A stretch of 20,611 bases of DNA from Actinomycetota bacterium (GCA_009701105.1 WLKU01000009.1:1-20611); one strand, 5' to 3'. Positions 1 through 7,392 are shown, counted from the first letter of the stretch. Notes: generated by a model from the sequence alone, not told the origin. Translations and numbers: made by a program.

Positions 1-1206
1 CGTGTTGCTGTGGCAGAAGAGTCACTCACAAAAGCGCTGCATAGTTTGGTGTCGCGCGACAACGTGCGCGAAACAGTGTTGCTCTCCACGTGCAATCGCA
101 CCGAAGTGTATGTAGTCGCTGAAAAGTTTCATGGTGCGTATGCCGATGTACGAGATTACTTTTGTGAACTTTCGGGGCTGACACCTGACGAATTGCATCC
201 GCATTTTTATAGTCAGCATGACGAGGCTGCTGTATCGCACCTGTTTGAAGTGGCATCAGGTCTTGATTCTGCTGTGATTGGCGAAACCGAGATACTTGGC
301 CAGGTGCGCGATGCATGGGACTTGGCTCGAGTTGAGCAGACTTCTCGCACAACACTCAATATGTTGTTTCGCCAAGCGCTCGAAGTGGGTAAGCGCGCGC
401 GCAACGAAACCGGAATCAGCAAATCCACAACATCAATTTCTCATGCTGCTGTTGAGATGGCAAAAGAATTGTTAGGCACAATGCAGGGCCGAAGCGTTCT
501 CGTTGTTGGTGCTGGCGACATGGGTGCTGGCATTGCGCGCGCATTGTCAAGTGCTGGCGCCGCATCGGTCACGGTAATGAATCGCAATACAGAGCGCGCA
601 GAACAACTTGCCGCAACTGTTGGCGCTGTTGTCAGCCCGATTTCGGAATTGGCAAGTGCGCTTGGTGGTGCCGATGTGGTGCTGACATGCACAGGTGCAA
701 CCGAACCAATCATCACTGCAGAATTGGTGCGTTCAGTTCGTGGTGAGACCCCAAGTTCTCCTTTGCTCATTGTTGATATCGCAATGCCACGCGACGTTGA
801 ACACTCGGTGGGCGACATCGCAAACGTAACGTTGCGCGATTTGTATGACTTGCGTGACTGGGCACAAGTTGGCATCAACGCGCGCAACAATGAAGCCGAC
901 GCAGTGCGCACGATCATTGTTGAGGAAGTAGAACGCTTTACCCAAGAGTCAATTGCGCGCCAGGCCGCACCACTTGTTGCCGAGTTGCACGAGCGTGCCG
1001 AAAATATTCGACGCGCTGAGATGGATAGGTTTGCTGCGCGCATGTCTGGACTTACGCCAGAACAGCGCGAACTTGTTGAAACGATGAGCAAGTCGGTTGT
1101 TGCCAAATTGCTGCACACCCCATCTATCCAACTCAAAAACAGTGCTGGTACCCCACAAGGCGAGCGCATCGCTGCAGCACTTCGCGACCTCTTCGACATC
1201 GAATGA
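1..1206 (+). CDS. hemA: Glutamyl-tRNA reductase, 5' end missing
   Basis: This enzyme reduces glutamyl-tRNA(Glu) to glutamate-1-semialdehyde with NADPH, the first committed step of C5-pathway tetrapyrrole synthesis in the cytoplasm. The frame is open from base 1 (Arg-Val-Ala-Val-Ala-Glu-Glu), which matches the region about 20-25 residues into family members, so the true start lies left of the window. GTG at 10 is probably internal. The catalytic motif STCNRTEVY is present with Cys at codon 31, followed by the GETEILGQV segment, the nucleotide-binding VVGAGDMG Rossmann motif and a C-terminal helical dimerisation domain. The visible 401 residues plus the missing start give a normal family length. 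The stop overlaps the hemC ATG (ATGA), indicating translational coupling. Identification is secure; only the start is missing. Confidence 0.97.
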   Translation, partial: RVAVAEESLTKALHSLVSRDNVRETVLLSTCNRTEVYVVAEKFHGAYADVRDYFCELSGLTPDELHPHFYSQHDEAAVSHLFEVASGLDSAVIGETEILGQVRDAWDLARVEQTSRTTLNMLFRQALEVGKRARNETGISKSTTSISHAAVEMAKELLGTMQGRSVLVVGAGDMGAGIARALSSAGAASVTVMNRNTERAEQLAATVGAVVSPISELASALGGADVVLTCTGATEPIITAELVRSVRGETPSSPLLIVDIAMPRDVEHSVGDIANVTLRDLYDLRDWAQVGINARNNEADAVRTIIVEEVERFTQESIARQAAPLVAELHERAENIRRAEMDRFAARMSGLTPEQRELVETMSKSVVAKLLHTPSIQLKNSAGTPQGERIAAALRDLFDIE

Positions 1207-2072
1207 TTCGTCTTGCAACTCGCTCGAGTGCTCAAGCCCGCACTCAAGCACAAGTAGTTGCCAACGCAATATCTACAGCAACTGGTGAGCAAACCGAACT
1301 TGTTTTTGTTGAAACCCTTGGCGATATCAAGCGGGATGTGCCGCTACACCAAATAGGTGGTCAGGGCGTTTTCGTTAAAGAAGTACAACAAGCAGTTCTT
1401 GATGGTCATGCAGATTTGGCAGTGCACTCTGCTAAAGATTTGCCTTCTTTGCAAACTGACGGTCTTATTGTCGGTGCGTGGTGCACACGACGTGATGCGC
1501 GCGACGCATTGGTTGGCAACACACTGTCTGGTTTGAAACAAGGTGCGACGGTGGCAACTGGTTCGGTGCGGCGCCGTGCGCAGTTGCTGACCATGCGGCC
1601 CGATCTCAGGTTTATTGATTTGCGGGGCAATATCAATACTCGACTCGGCAAGGTGCCTGAGGGCGGTGCAATCGTCATGGCGGTTGCGGCACTTGAGGTG
1701 CTTGATCTCACCGATCAGATTGCACAAATTCTTGACCCAAGTGTTGTTGTGCCGATGATCGGTCAGGGTTGTGTAGCAGTGGAGTGCCGAGTGGGCGATG
1801 CCGCAACGCAAACTGCACTTCAGGCGGTTGACCACGCAGCAACTCGTCGAGCAGTTGAAATGGAGCGAGCATTCTTGGCCGAGTTGGGCGCAGGATGCAA
1901 TATGCCCATCGGTGCACATTTGGACGCACAAGATGTGTTTATCGCATTTATGGCAACGGGAGATACTGCAGCCGATCGTCATGTTGTGCACACGCAGTCG
2001 GTCGCTGGTGTTGCAGACCGATTGCAATTAGCTCGTGACATCGCACAGCAGTGCCGAAGCAAACTGCAATGA
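1203..2072 (+). CDS. hemC: Hydroxymethylbilane synthase (porphobilinogen deaminase)
   Basis: This cytoplasmic enzyme polymerises four porphobilinogen units into hydroxymethylbilane. The protein has 289 residues, slightly short of the usual 300-310. Family marks are the N-terminal IRLATRSSAQA, the VHSAKDLP loop, the substrate-binding GSVRRRAQL and the cofactor site LGAGCNMPIG, where Cys232 should carry the dipyrromethane cofactor. The start ATG overlaps the hemA stop by four bases and the stop overlaps the hemD start in the same way, so the three genes are translationally coupled. All the signature regions I could recognise are intact. Confidence 0.97.
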   Translation: MIRLATRSSAQARTQAQVVANAISTATGEQTELVFVETLGDIKRDVPLHQIGGQGVFVKEVQQAVLDGHADLAVHSAKDLPSLQTDGLIVGAWCTRRDARDALVGNTLSGLKQGATVATGSVRRRAQLLTMRPDLRFIDLRGNINTRLGKVPEGGAIVMAVAALEVLDLTDQIAQILDPSVVVPMIGQGCVAVECRVGDAATQTALQAVDHAATRRAVEMERAFLAELGAGCNMPIGAHLDAQDVFIAFMATGDTAADRHVVHTQSVAGVADRLQLARDIAQQCRSKLQ

Positions 2073-2818
2073 CCAACCTCGCCGGAAAGACAGTTGTACT
2101 CACTCGCCCAGTTGAACAGTCGAGCGAACTTGCCGAATTGCTGGCCGAAGTTGATGTCAACGTGCTGTTGGTGCCACTGATCAAAATTGTCGGACCAAGC
2201 GATGGAGGTCGCAAACTCAAGGCAGCACTTGAGAATGTTGCAGAGTACGACTGGATTGTTGTTACTTCTGCAAATGGAGCGCAAAGCATTGCAGCATTTC
2301 TTCAGACGTTGTTGGCAAGCGATGCACGACGACCAAAAATTGCAGCTGTAGGTGGTGCAACGGCAAAAGCTCTTGGGTGTGCAGCGGACTTTATGCCAAG
2401 CATTGCAAATGCTCAATCACTTGTGCGCGAGTTTCCCTATGGCGAGGGGCGAGTATTGCTCGCTCAAGTTGAAAATGTGGGTGGTGTAGTTGACTCATCG
2501 GTTGCACGCGGACTTGCCGAGCGCGGTTGGTTGGTAGACGAGGCAGCCGCGTATCAAACTGTGGCGGCAACTCCGAGCGAACAAGAAGTTGAGCAGGCGA
2601 CTCAAGCAGATGCCGTTGTTTTTTATTCCGGATCGGCTGTGCGCTCTTGGCGTGCGGGTATGGGAATGAAGACGCCAAACGTTGTAATTGCAATTGGTGA
2701 GTCAACTGCGCGGGTTGCGCGCAATCTCAATATTCGGGTTTCGAGCGTTGCTGCACAAACAACGCCCAGTGCCGTGGTGGCTGCACTCGTTGAGGTTTTC
2801 GAACAACAGCGCCCGTAG
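2069..2818 (+). CDS. hemD: Uroporphyrinogen-III synthase
   Basis: This enzyme cyclises hydroxymethylbilane with inversion of ring D to give uroporphyrinogen III. The family is poorly conserved in sequence. Support comes from the N-terminal TVVLTRPVEQSSEL, the mid-domain WIVVTSANGAQS, the AVGGATAKAL segment, VVFYSGSAV and the C-terminal IAIGESTA, all in the expected order, and from the position after hemC. The 249-residue length is normal. I chose ATG 2069 over the upstream in-frame GTG 2051 because it makes the ATGA overlap seen elsewhere in the operon and begins directly before the family's first strand. There is no methyltransferase fusion; this is a stand-alone HemD. Confidence 0.92.
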   Translation: MTNLAGKTVVLTRPVEQSSELAELLAEVDVNVLLVPLIKIVGPSDGGRKLKAALENVAEYDWIVVTSANGAQSIAAFLQTLLASDARRPKIAAVGGATAKALGCAADFMPSIANAQSLVREFPYGEGRVLLAQVENVGGVVDSSVARGLAERGWLVDEAAAYQTVAATPSEQEVEQATQADAVVFYSGSAVRSWRAGMGMKTPNVVIAIGESTARVARNLNIRVSSVAAQTTPSAVVAALVEVFEQQRP

Positions 2819-2827
2819 CCTTACGGG
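2812..2827 (+). promoter_or_regulatory. Small perfect hairpin at the hemD/hemB junction
   Basis: CCCGTA at 2812-2817 pairs perfectly with TACGGG at 2822-2827 around a 4-nt loop, and G2811 can wobble with T2828. The stem contains the hemD stop codon and ends one base before the hemB ATG, where no Shine-Dalgarno sequence is visible. It lacks a T-run and so is not a typical terminator. It may affect initiation at hemB, or it may be chance. Confidence 0.3.
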
Positions 2828-2828
2828 T

Positions 2829-3809
2829 ATGGCGTTTCCGCAATCTCGCCCCCGTCGTTTGCGACAGAGTCCCGCCATGCGCGAACTTGTTGCAGAAGTG
2901 CGTTTGGGCGTCAAAGATCTTGTTGCCCCACTATTTGTGCGCGAGGGCATTACGTCTGCGCAACCAATCTTGTCGCTGCCTGGCGTCGTGCAACACACGC
3001 TCGATTCATTGCGCAGTGAAGTAGTACAGCTTGCAGAACTTGGTGTTCCTGGTGTGATTTTGTTTGGCATTCCATCAGTGAAGGACGAGGTTGGCTCTGG
3101 AGCGTTTGATCCAGCCGGCATCGTGCAGGTGGCATTACGCGAATTACAAAAAGAAGTCGGCAATGACATGGTGCTGATGTCCGACTTATGCGTAGACGAA
3201 TACACATCGCACGGACACTGCGGAGTGCTCAACAAGCACGGTGACGTTGACAACGATGCGACGCTTGATATTTACTGTCGAGCAGCACTTGCGCAGGCAA
3301 CTGCTGGTGCGCATGTAGTAGCGCCAAGCGGAATGATGGACGGCCAAGTTGGCGCGATTCGTGCTGCGCTTGATGGCGCAGGATTTTCTGATGTTGCGAT
3401 TATGGCCTATTCGGCAAAGTACGCCTCTGGTTTGTATGGTCCGTTTCGCGATGCTGTTGATGTGCAGATTCAGGGCGGAGGCAATCGCAAGAGTTACCAA
3501 CAAGATTGGCGCAACGCCCGTGAGGCACTGCGCGAAGTTCATGCCGACATCGAACAAGGTGCCGACATCGTCATGGTCAAACCTGCGTTGAGTTATCTCG
3601 ATGTGATCTCTGCTGTGCGTGCACAAGTTGATGTGCCAGTGGCTGCGTATCACGTGAGTGGTGAATACGCGATGATTAAAGCGGCTTCGGCAAATGGTTG
3701 GATAGACCACGACACGGTTGCAATTGAGCAACTCACCGCTGTCAAGCGTGCGGGCGCCGACATTATTCTTACCTATTTCGCGCGTTGGTTCGCAGAAAAC
3801 AATCGCTAA
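2829..3809 (+). CDS. hemB: Delta-aminolevulinic acid dehydratase (porphobilinogen synthase)
   Basis: This enzyme condenses two 5-aminolevulinate molecules to porphobilinogen. The protein has 326 residues, a normal length, starting at ATG 2829 (MAFPQSRPRRLRQSP). The frame stays open upstream into hemD, but homologues begin at this point. Active-site lysines are Lys197 (SAKYASGLYGPFRDA) and Lys251 (MVKPALSYLDVI). The metal-site loop reads C121-V-D123-EYTSHGH-C131. The middle zinc-binding Cys of the classical CxC...C site is therefore Asp, a mixed form I also associate with mycobacterial and other actinobacterial HemB. PSGMMDGQVGAIR is the other signature segment. The gene lies 10 bases after hemD and 3 bases before the annotated hemL start. 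Confidence 0.96.
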   Translation: MAFPQSRPRRLRQSPAMRELVAEVRLGVKDLVAPLFVREGITSAQPILSLPGVVQHTLDSLRSEVVQLAELGVPGVILFGIPSVKDEVGSGAFDPAGIVQVALRELQKEVGNDMVLMSDLCVDEYTSHGHCGVLNKHGDVDNDATLDIYCRAALAQATAGAHVVAPSGMMDGQVGAIRAALDGAGFSDVAIMAYSAKYASGLYGPFRDAVDVQIQGGGNRKSYQQDWRNAREALREVHADIEQGADIVMVKPALSYLDVISAVRAQVDVPVAAYHVSGEYAMIKAASANGWIDHDTVAIEQLTAVKRAGADIILTYFARWFAENNR

Positions 3810-3812
3810 GAC

Positions 3813-5153
3813 ATGAGTCTTGCGTTTTGTGATCCAGTTGCGTGTGTTGCTGTGGGCTGCACTGCAACTATTTGCACAGGCAAAGGTGTTCCGTCAAACC
3901 ACACGTTGTACACACGCTCTGCCGAAGTAATTCCTGGTGGAGTCAACTCTTCGATTCGCGCGTTTAAAGCCGTTGGCGGCGAGCCGTACATCGTTGCGCG
4001 TGGCGAAGGTGCGCATGTGATCGATGTTGAGGGCAAGCGTTATATCGACTTGGTACAAAGTTATGGAGCTGTCATTTTGGGACACGCACACCCAGCGATC
4101 ACAACAGCTTTGCAAGCCGCAGCAGTTGATGGCACTTCATTCGGTGCACCAACTCCACGTGAAATGAAACTTGCCGAAGCAATTCGTGAACGAGTACCGA
4201 GCTGCGAACGAGTTCGCTTAATGAATAGTGGCACCGAAGCAACGAGCACTGCAGTTCGACTTGCGCGCGGGGCAACTGGCCGTAAGCGCATCATTACTTT
4301 TGCCGGAAACTTTCACGGCGCAACAGATGCACTACTTGCTGCCGGTGGCAGCGGCGTTGCAACACTCGGTTTGCCGGGCACTGCGGGTGTTCCAGAAGAA
4401 GCCGTGGCCAACACGCTTGTTGTGCCGTACAACGTTATGCCGGAAATTGGTAACGATGTAGCCGCAGTGATTGTCGAACCGATTGCCGCAAACATGGGCG
4501 TCGTAGCGCCTGCACCCGGATTTCTAGAAGGACTTCGCGCAGCTTGCGACAAAGCAGGTGCGCTGTTGATTTTTGACGAAGTGATTACGGGTTTTCGAAT
4601 CGGCATGGGCGGAGCACAAGCAAAATACGACGTGCGTCCCGACATCACATGTTTTGGCAAAGTAATCGGTGGCGGTCTTCCAATTGGCGCAATTGGCGGA
4701 TCTCGTGCGGTGATGGAAAATCTTTCGCCGCTCGGCAAAGTGTTTCATGCAGGTACTCTTGCGGGTAATCCACTTGCAACCGCAGCAGGTTTGAGCGCAC
4801 TCAACGAACTCACTCAAGACGTATATATGGAACTTGGTGCGCGAGCCCGACAACTTGCCACTCTGTTACGTGACGCCTGCACAAGCGCCGGCATTACTGC
4901 ACAGTTTCCTGTTGTTGGCACGCTTGTCGGCGCATTCTTTGGAAATCATGTTCCAACCAACTTTGATGAAGCAAAGCAAACGGATGAAAAGCTGTACGCA
5001 AAGTTTTTTCATGCGATGTTGAACGAAGGCGTGGCTATGGCACCAGGCGCATACGAAGCGCTCTTTGTCGGAGTCGGTCATACAGATGCGGTGATGGAGC
5101 AATTGGCTGCGGCCGCGCATCGCGCAGCGCATGCAGTCACTGCAGCGAAATAG
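3813..5153 (+). CDS. hemL: Glutamate-1-semialdehyde 2,1-aminomutase
   Basis: This PLP enzyme converts glutamate-1-semialdehyde to 5-aminolevulinate, the step between HemA and HemB. It is a class-III aminotransferase-fold protein with IPGGVNSSIRAF near the start, MNSGTEATSTAVRLAR, NFHGATDALL, the cofactor-contacting FDEVITGFR and the PLP lysine Lys283 in FGKVIGGGLPIG. It is 446 residues from ATG 3813, about 15-20 more than usual. The first 30 residues (five Cys at most, unlike family N-termini) may not be translated. GTG 3852 and TTG 3906 are alternative in-frame starts, but none has a clear Shine-Dalgarno sequence. ATG 3813 was kept because it lies 3 bases after hemB. Function is secure; the start is not. 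Confidence 0.95.
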   Translation: MSLAFCDPVACVAVGCTATICTGKGVPSNHTLYTRSAEVIPGGVNSSIRAFKAVGGEPYIVARGEGAHVIDVEGKRYIDLVQSYGAVILGHAHPAITTALQAAAVDGTSFGAPTPREMKLAEAIRERVPSCERVRLMNSGTEATSTAVRLARGATGRKRIITFAGNFHGATDALLAAGGSGVATLGLPGTAGVPEEAVANTLVVPYNVMPEIGNDVAAVIVEPIAANMGVVAPAPGFLEGLRAACDKAGALLIFDEVITGFRIGMGGAQAKYDVRPDITCFGKVIGGGLPIGAIGGSRAVMENLSPLGKVFHAGTLAGNPLATAAGLSALNELTQDVYMELGARARQLATLLRDACTSAGITAQFPVVGTLVGAFFGNHVPTNFDEAKQTDEKLYAKFFHAMLNEGVAMAPGAYEALFVGVGHTDAVMEQLAAAAHRAAHAVTAAK

Positions 5154-5161
5154 AAACGATT

Positions 5162-5167
5162 TAGAGT
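5162..5167 (+). promoter_or_regulatory. Candidate -10 element of a leaderless promoter
   Basis: TAGAGT fits the actinobacterial TANNNT -10 consensus and ends 6 bases before the ATG at 5174, so transcription would start at or near the start codon. No good -35 is visible and no Shine-Dalgarno precedes the ATG. The same hexamer lies 7 bases before the chosen start of the cytochrome c gene on the other strand, which strengthens the call slightly. Confidence 0.4.
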
Positions 5168-5173
5168 AGATCT

Positions 5174-5791
5174 ATGCGCCATTTTTTGTCGGCTCGATTA
5201 TGGACGGCATTTGCGATACTTGGTGCCGCAGCTGTTGTTGTACTCGGATTGTTCGCAATTACTTCTGGAGGCTCATCAACGTCTACGGCACTACCCACTA
5301 CTCACAATGTTGAACTTGTTGCTGTTGCTACTTCACTTGCAGCCCAGGAAGGCTGGCAAATTGCGAACAACAAAACTGTGGGTAACGCAACGCTGACTTT
5401 GGACGACGGTCGAGTAGTCGAAATTCTTGAAGGGACGTTGGGCGAGATCACATGCATCAATCTGACAGCCCCCTCTGCATGTGTGTTGTTAGCCGACATG
5501 CTTGGTGGTGGCGTCGTGTGGTTTGCTCTCGTGCCGGTAGACGAGAACGCAGCATCTAGTCAAAAGATGTTGACTCTTCCACCACTTGTTGACATGTTGA
5601 ACGGCGGCAGTCTGGGTGTGCTGCAAAATGATTGGATTGTGAAACTTGGTGACGGTGTAAAACGCACTTGTGACTCCGAATCAGACACCGCAAACCTACG
5701 TGAGTTCATCACCAAGTTTGCACAAAATAGCGTCGCGATTCTTGACTTGATCAAGGACGAAGTGACCGAAGTGGTCTGTACGAGTAATTAA
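5174..5791 (+). CDS. Hypothetical exported or membrane-anchored protein
   Basis: I do not recognise this 205-residue protein. It starts with a short basic segment (MRHFLSARLW) and one hydrophobic stretch at about residues 11-30, so it is either secreted or held by a single N-terminal anchor with the rest outside. The region after about residue 35 is Thr/Ser-rich, then a compact domain of about 150 residues holds four Cys (in EITCINL, SACVLL, KRTCDSE and the terminal VVCTSN), which could form two disulfides. No catalytic motif is seen. It lies 20 bases after hemL but has its own candidate leaderless promoter, and it converges on the cytochrome c gene. Codon use resembles the neighbours, so it is probably a real gene. 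Confidence 0.7.
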   Translation: MRHFLSARLWTAFAILGAAAVVVLGLFAITSGGSSTSTALPTTHNVELVAVATSLAAQEGWQIANNKTVGNATLTLDDGRVVEILEGTLGEITCINLTAPSACVLLADMLGGGVVWFALVPVDENAASSQKMLTLPPLVDMLNGGSLGVLQNDWIVKLGDGVKRTCDSESDTANLREFITKFAQNSVAILDLIKDEVTEVVCTSN

Positions 5792-5851
5792 GTTGCAAGC
5801 AAAATTTATTTAAGCGTTTGGCGCGAGTCGCGCAATTGCTGCTGACAACTT
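5790..5851. terminator. Nested imperfect inverted repeat between convergent genes
   Basis: Three arm pairs are nested: AAGTTG 5790-5795 with CAACTT 5846-5851, AGCAA 5798-5802 with TTGCT 5836-5840, and GCGCG 5821-5825 with CGCGC 5829-5833 around AGT. The structure fills most of the 75 bases between two converging genes, so it could end transcription from both sides. There is no T-run on either strand, so an intrinsic terminator is not established. Confidence 0.35.
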
Positions 5852-5866
5852 GTAAAAAGTGACCAG

Positions 5867-6667
5867 TTATTCGCCGGACACGCGTGGCTCGATGCCAACG
5901 AGCACCGGAGGCTTGGTCAACATTGCAAAGTCTTTGTCAACAGTTGCAAATGATGTTGTGCCTTTTTCGAGAGCCAAGAAAATTTCTGAAGTTGGCGAAC
6001 ACCATGTGTTGTATTCGTCGGCCCACTCTTTGCTGGCTGGGTCTGCACCACTAATTGCATAACGCTCGTGGCATACCACTCCAAGAATTTGTGCTTCAGT
6101 GAGTGCACCGCCAGCTTTTTCGCCTTGCATTGGCATCGGGTTGCCGTTGTACGAAAGCGGAGCGTGCGCGCCACCTTCACGGTCTGGATCTCCGTAGACC
6201 TTGATGCCGGCTGATGCGTACGCCTGACTACCCGTGTACACAAAGTTCAGCATGTCTTCAATCTTCGGAAACGTTTTCATCACTTCACCCTGATACAACA
6301 CGCGACCTGCACCGCCTTGACCTTCGGCGCCGTGACAACCAGCGCATGATCCGTAAACAGCTGCACCAACAGCAAGTGGACCTTCGACAACTTTTTCTTG
6401 TGGCTTGAGGGCGGCTACATACATAAACGCCCAGAGTGGAAGCAGACTCAATGTGGCCATTGCCCAAAACGGAATCTTTTTGCGCGACTTGGCAGCAGCG
6501 ACGTAAGCAGGATCGGGGAGTGCCTTTGGTGCAACAGGTACTACTGGTTTTTCAACTGCAGCCGGCGCCGAGGCTGGGGTAGTCGCCGCAACGTCTGTAG
6601 ATGGAGTTGCGCCCGACTGTTGGCGGTCCTTCGATCGCTTGAGCAGGTGTTCGGGTATCTCGGTCAC
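5867..6667 (-). CDS. Membrane-anchored monohaem cytochrome c
   Basis: This is probably an electron carrier on the outer face of the membrane, taking electrons from the bc-type complex encoded divergently. It is 266 residues from GTG 6667. GTG 6676 would add three residues, but 6667 lies 7 bases after a TAGAGT -10 and makes the N-terminus match the subunit-IV-like protein (TEIPEHLLKR). Order: that motif at residues 2-11, an Ala/Pro/Thr-rich linker to about 60, a basic SRKK, a TM helix at about 65-87, and a class-I cytochrome c domain with C108-A-G-C111-H112. Met178 or Met180 (NPMPMQ) is the likely axial ligand. Extra Cys199 and Cys223 could form a disulfide. The positively charged segment before the TM puts the N-terminus in the cytoplasm and the haem domain outside. 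Confidence 0.88.
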   Translation of the reverse strand: MTEIPEHLLKRSKDRQQSGATPSTDVAATTPASAPAAVEKPVVPVAPKALPDPAYVAAAKSRKKIPFWAMATLSLLPLWAFMYVAALKPQEKVVEGPLAVGAAVYGSCAGCHGAEGQGGAGRVLYQGEVMKTFPKIEDMLNFVYTGSQAYASAGIKVYGDPDREGGAHAPLSYNGNPMPMQGEKAGGALTEAQILGVVCHERYAISGADPASKEWADEYNTWCSPTSEIFLALEKGTTSFATVDKDFAMLTKPPVLVGIEPRVSGE

Positions 6668-6674
6668 GGCGTCC

Positions 6675-6702
6675 ACTCTAAATCAAATTTGGGCCAATTC
6701 AA
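6675..6702 (-). promoter_or_regulatory. Candidate leaderless promoter of the cytochrome c gene
   Basis: On the minus strand, TTGAAT (6702-6697) and TAGAGT (6680-6675) are separated by 16 bases, a plausible -35/-10 pair. The -10 ends 7 bases before GTG 6667, so the mRNA would begin at or next to that codon. No Shine-Dalgarno sequence is present. If so, GTG 6676, which overlaps the -10, cannot be the start. Confidence 0.5.
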
Positions 6703-6845
6703 GAACGCATCGCTCGTTGGCCAAGAAATTTGAACTTGGCAGTTGGGCAGGGGTGTTAGGCAGGCTTGAGAAGTAGGTACATGTCACAATGCGCACGAAT
6801 GCACGAACTCACTGGTTTTCGCCACTCGGTACCTTGCCCGACTAG

Positions 6846-6890
6846 CCTTATTTCCGAATTGGTAAGGAATTGATCCGAAAGAGAATAAGG
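6846..6890. promoter_or_regulatory. Interrupted inverted repeat in the divergent intergenic region
   Basis: The 242 bases between the cytochrome c start and the membrane-protein start at 6910 hold no convincing gene. Within them CCTTATT at 6846-6852 is the exact reverse complement of AATAAGG at 6884-6890, with 31 bases between that include a small TTCC...GGAA pair. The repeat ends 19 bases before ATG 6910, where an operator or leader structure for the respiratory operon would lie. I could not place a confident -35/-10 for this operon. Confidence 0.25.
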
Positions 6891-6909
6891 AAAGGTATCC
6901 CCGCGAACC

Positions 6910-7386
6910 ATGCTGGCAATAGACATTCTTCGATGGCCTGGCATGAACCAAGCGTTCCTGTTTTCGTTCTTTCTTACTCTTGTATTGATCGCAGCAATCA
7001 TTGTTGTCGGTAGGCGTCGCCCAGCAGATCGCAAAGCAACTTGGGGCGAAGCAATGTTTGGATCTGCATATGTTTTCGCTGTGATGTTTATTTCGTTTGG
7101 CGTCGTGCCTCACCAGTGGATTGACCATGCAGACAAAAATTTGGGGTGGCGCAAGGACAAAGTTATTTTTGGTCCGTTCGGTATTTTGAAGCCAAAAGCA
7201 TTCGGTGGACCGTTTCCGTTCACAATGAGCTTTGAAGCAATTCGCGACATCGTCGTCGTAGTCATTCACGTTTTTTATTTTGTGTTGATGGGCTTCATTT
7301 TTGCTTGGTGGCAAAAGCGTGGCGATGTCAAGACAAAAGAAGCAAAGACATCGTCATATGGCCGACCATTGATGCGCAAGGCATGA
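6910..7386 (+). CDS. Unrecognised three-TM protein at the head of the bc/nuo operon
   Basis: The protein has 158 residues and I do not recognise its family. It shows three hydrophobic segments, at about residues 13-35, 48-66 and 110-135. Between the second and third is a loop of about 45 residues rich in Gly, Phe and Pro (KVIFGPFGILKPKAFGGPFPF), and the C-terminus is basic. There are no Cys, and the few His (in VVPHQWIDH and VIHVF) do not form a known haem or metal motif. A purine-rich AAGGAAAGG lies 14 bases before ATG 6910, too far for a standard ribosome site; ATG 6943 (MNQAFLF) is an alternative start. It is followed after 6 bases by the ferredoxin gene and then by the cytochrome bc genes, so it is probably an accessory or assembly subunit of that complex (inference). 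Confidence 0.8.
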   Translation: MLAIDILRWPGMNQAFLFSFFLTLVLIAAIIVVGRRRPADRKATWGEAMFGSAYVFAVMFISFGVVPHQWIDHADKNLGWRKDKVIFGPFGILKPKAFGGPFPFTMSFEAIRDIVVVVIHVFYFVLMGFIFAWWQKRGDVKTKEAKTSSYGRPLMRKA

Positions 7387-7392
7387 TCTGAA

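Noticed and set aside
441..1292. Long open frame on the minus strand opposite hemA (283 codons)
   Set aside because: It lies fully across hemA and the hemC start, has a Ser/Arg/Cys-rich composition with no domain, and mirrors the codon bias of the real gene.
1344..2027. Cys/His-rich minus-strand open frame opposite hemC, resembling metal-binding motifs
   Set aside because: The many Cys and His come from reading GCA/GTG-rich hemC codons backwards; spacing follows no known zinc or haem motif.
6756..7034. Minus-strand open frame of 92 codons in the divergent intergenic region
   Set aside because: Half of it is antisense to the membrane-protein gene, it has no plausible domain or start signal, and it would run through the operon's control region.
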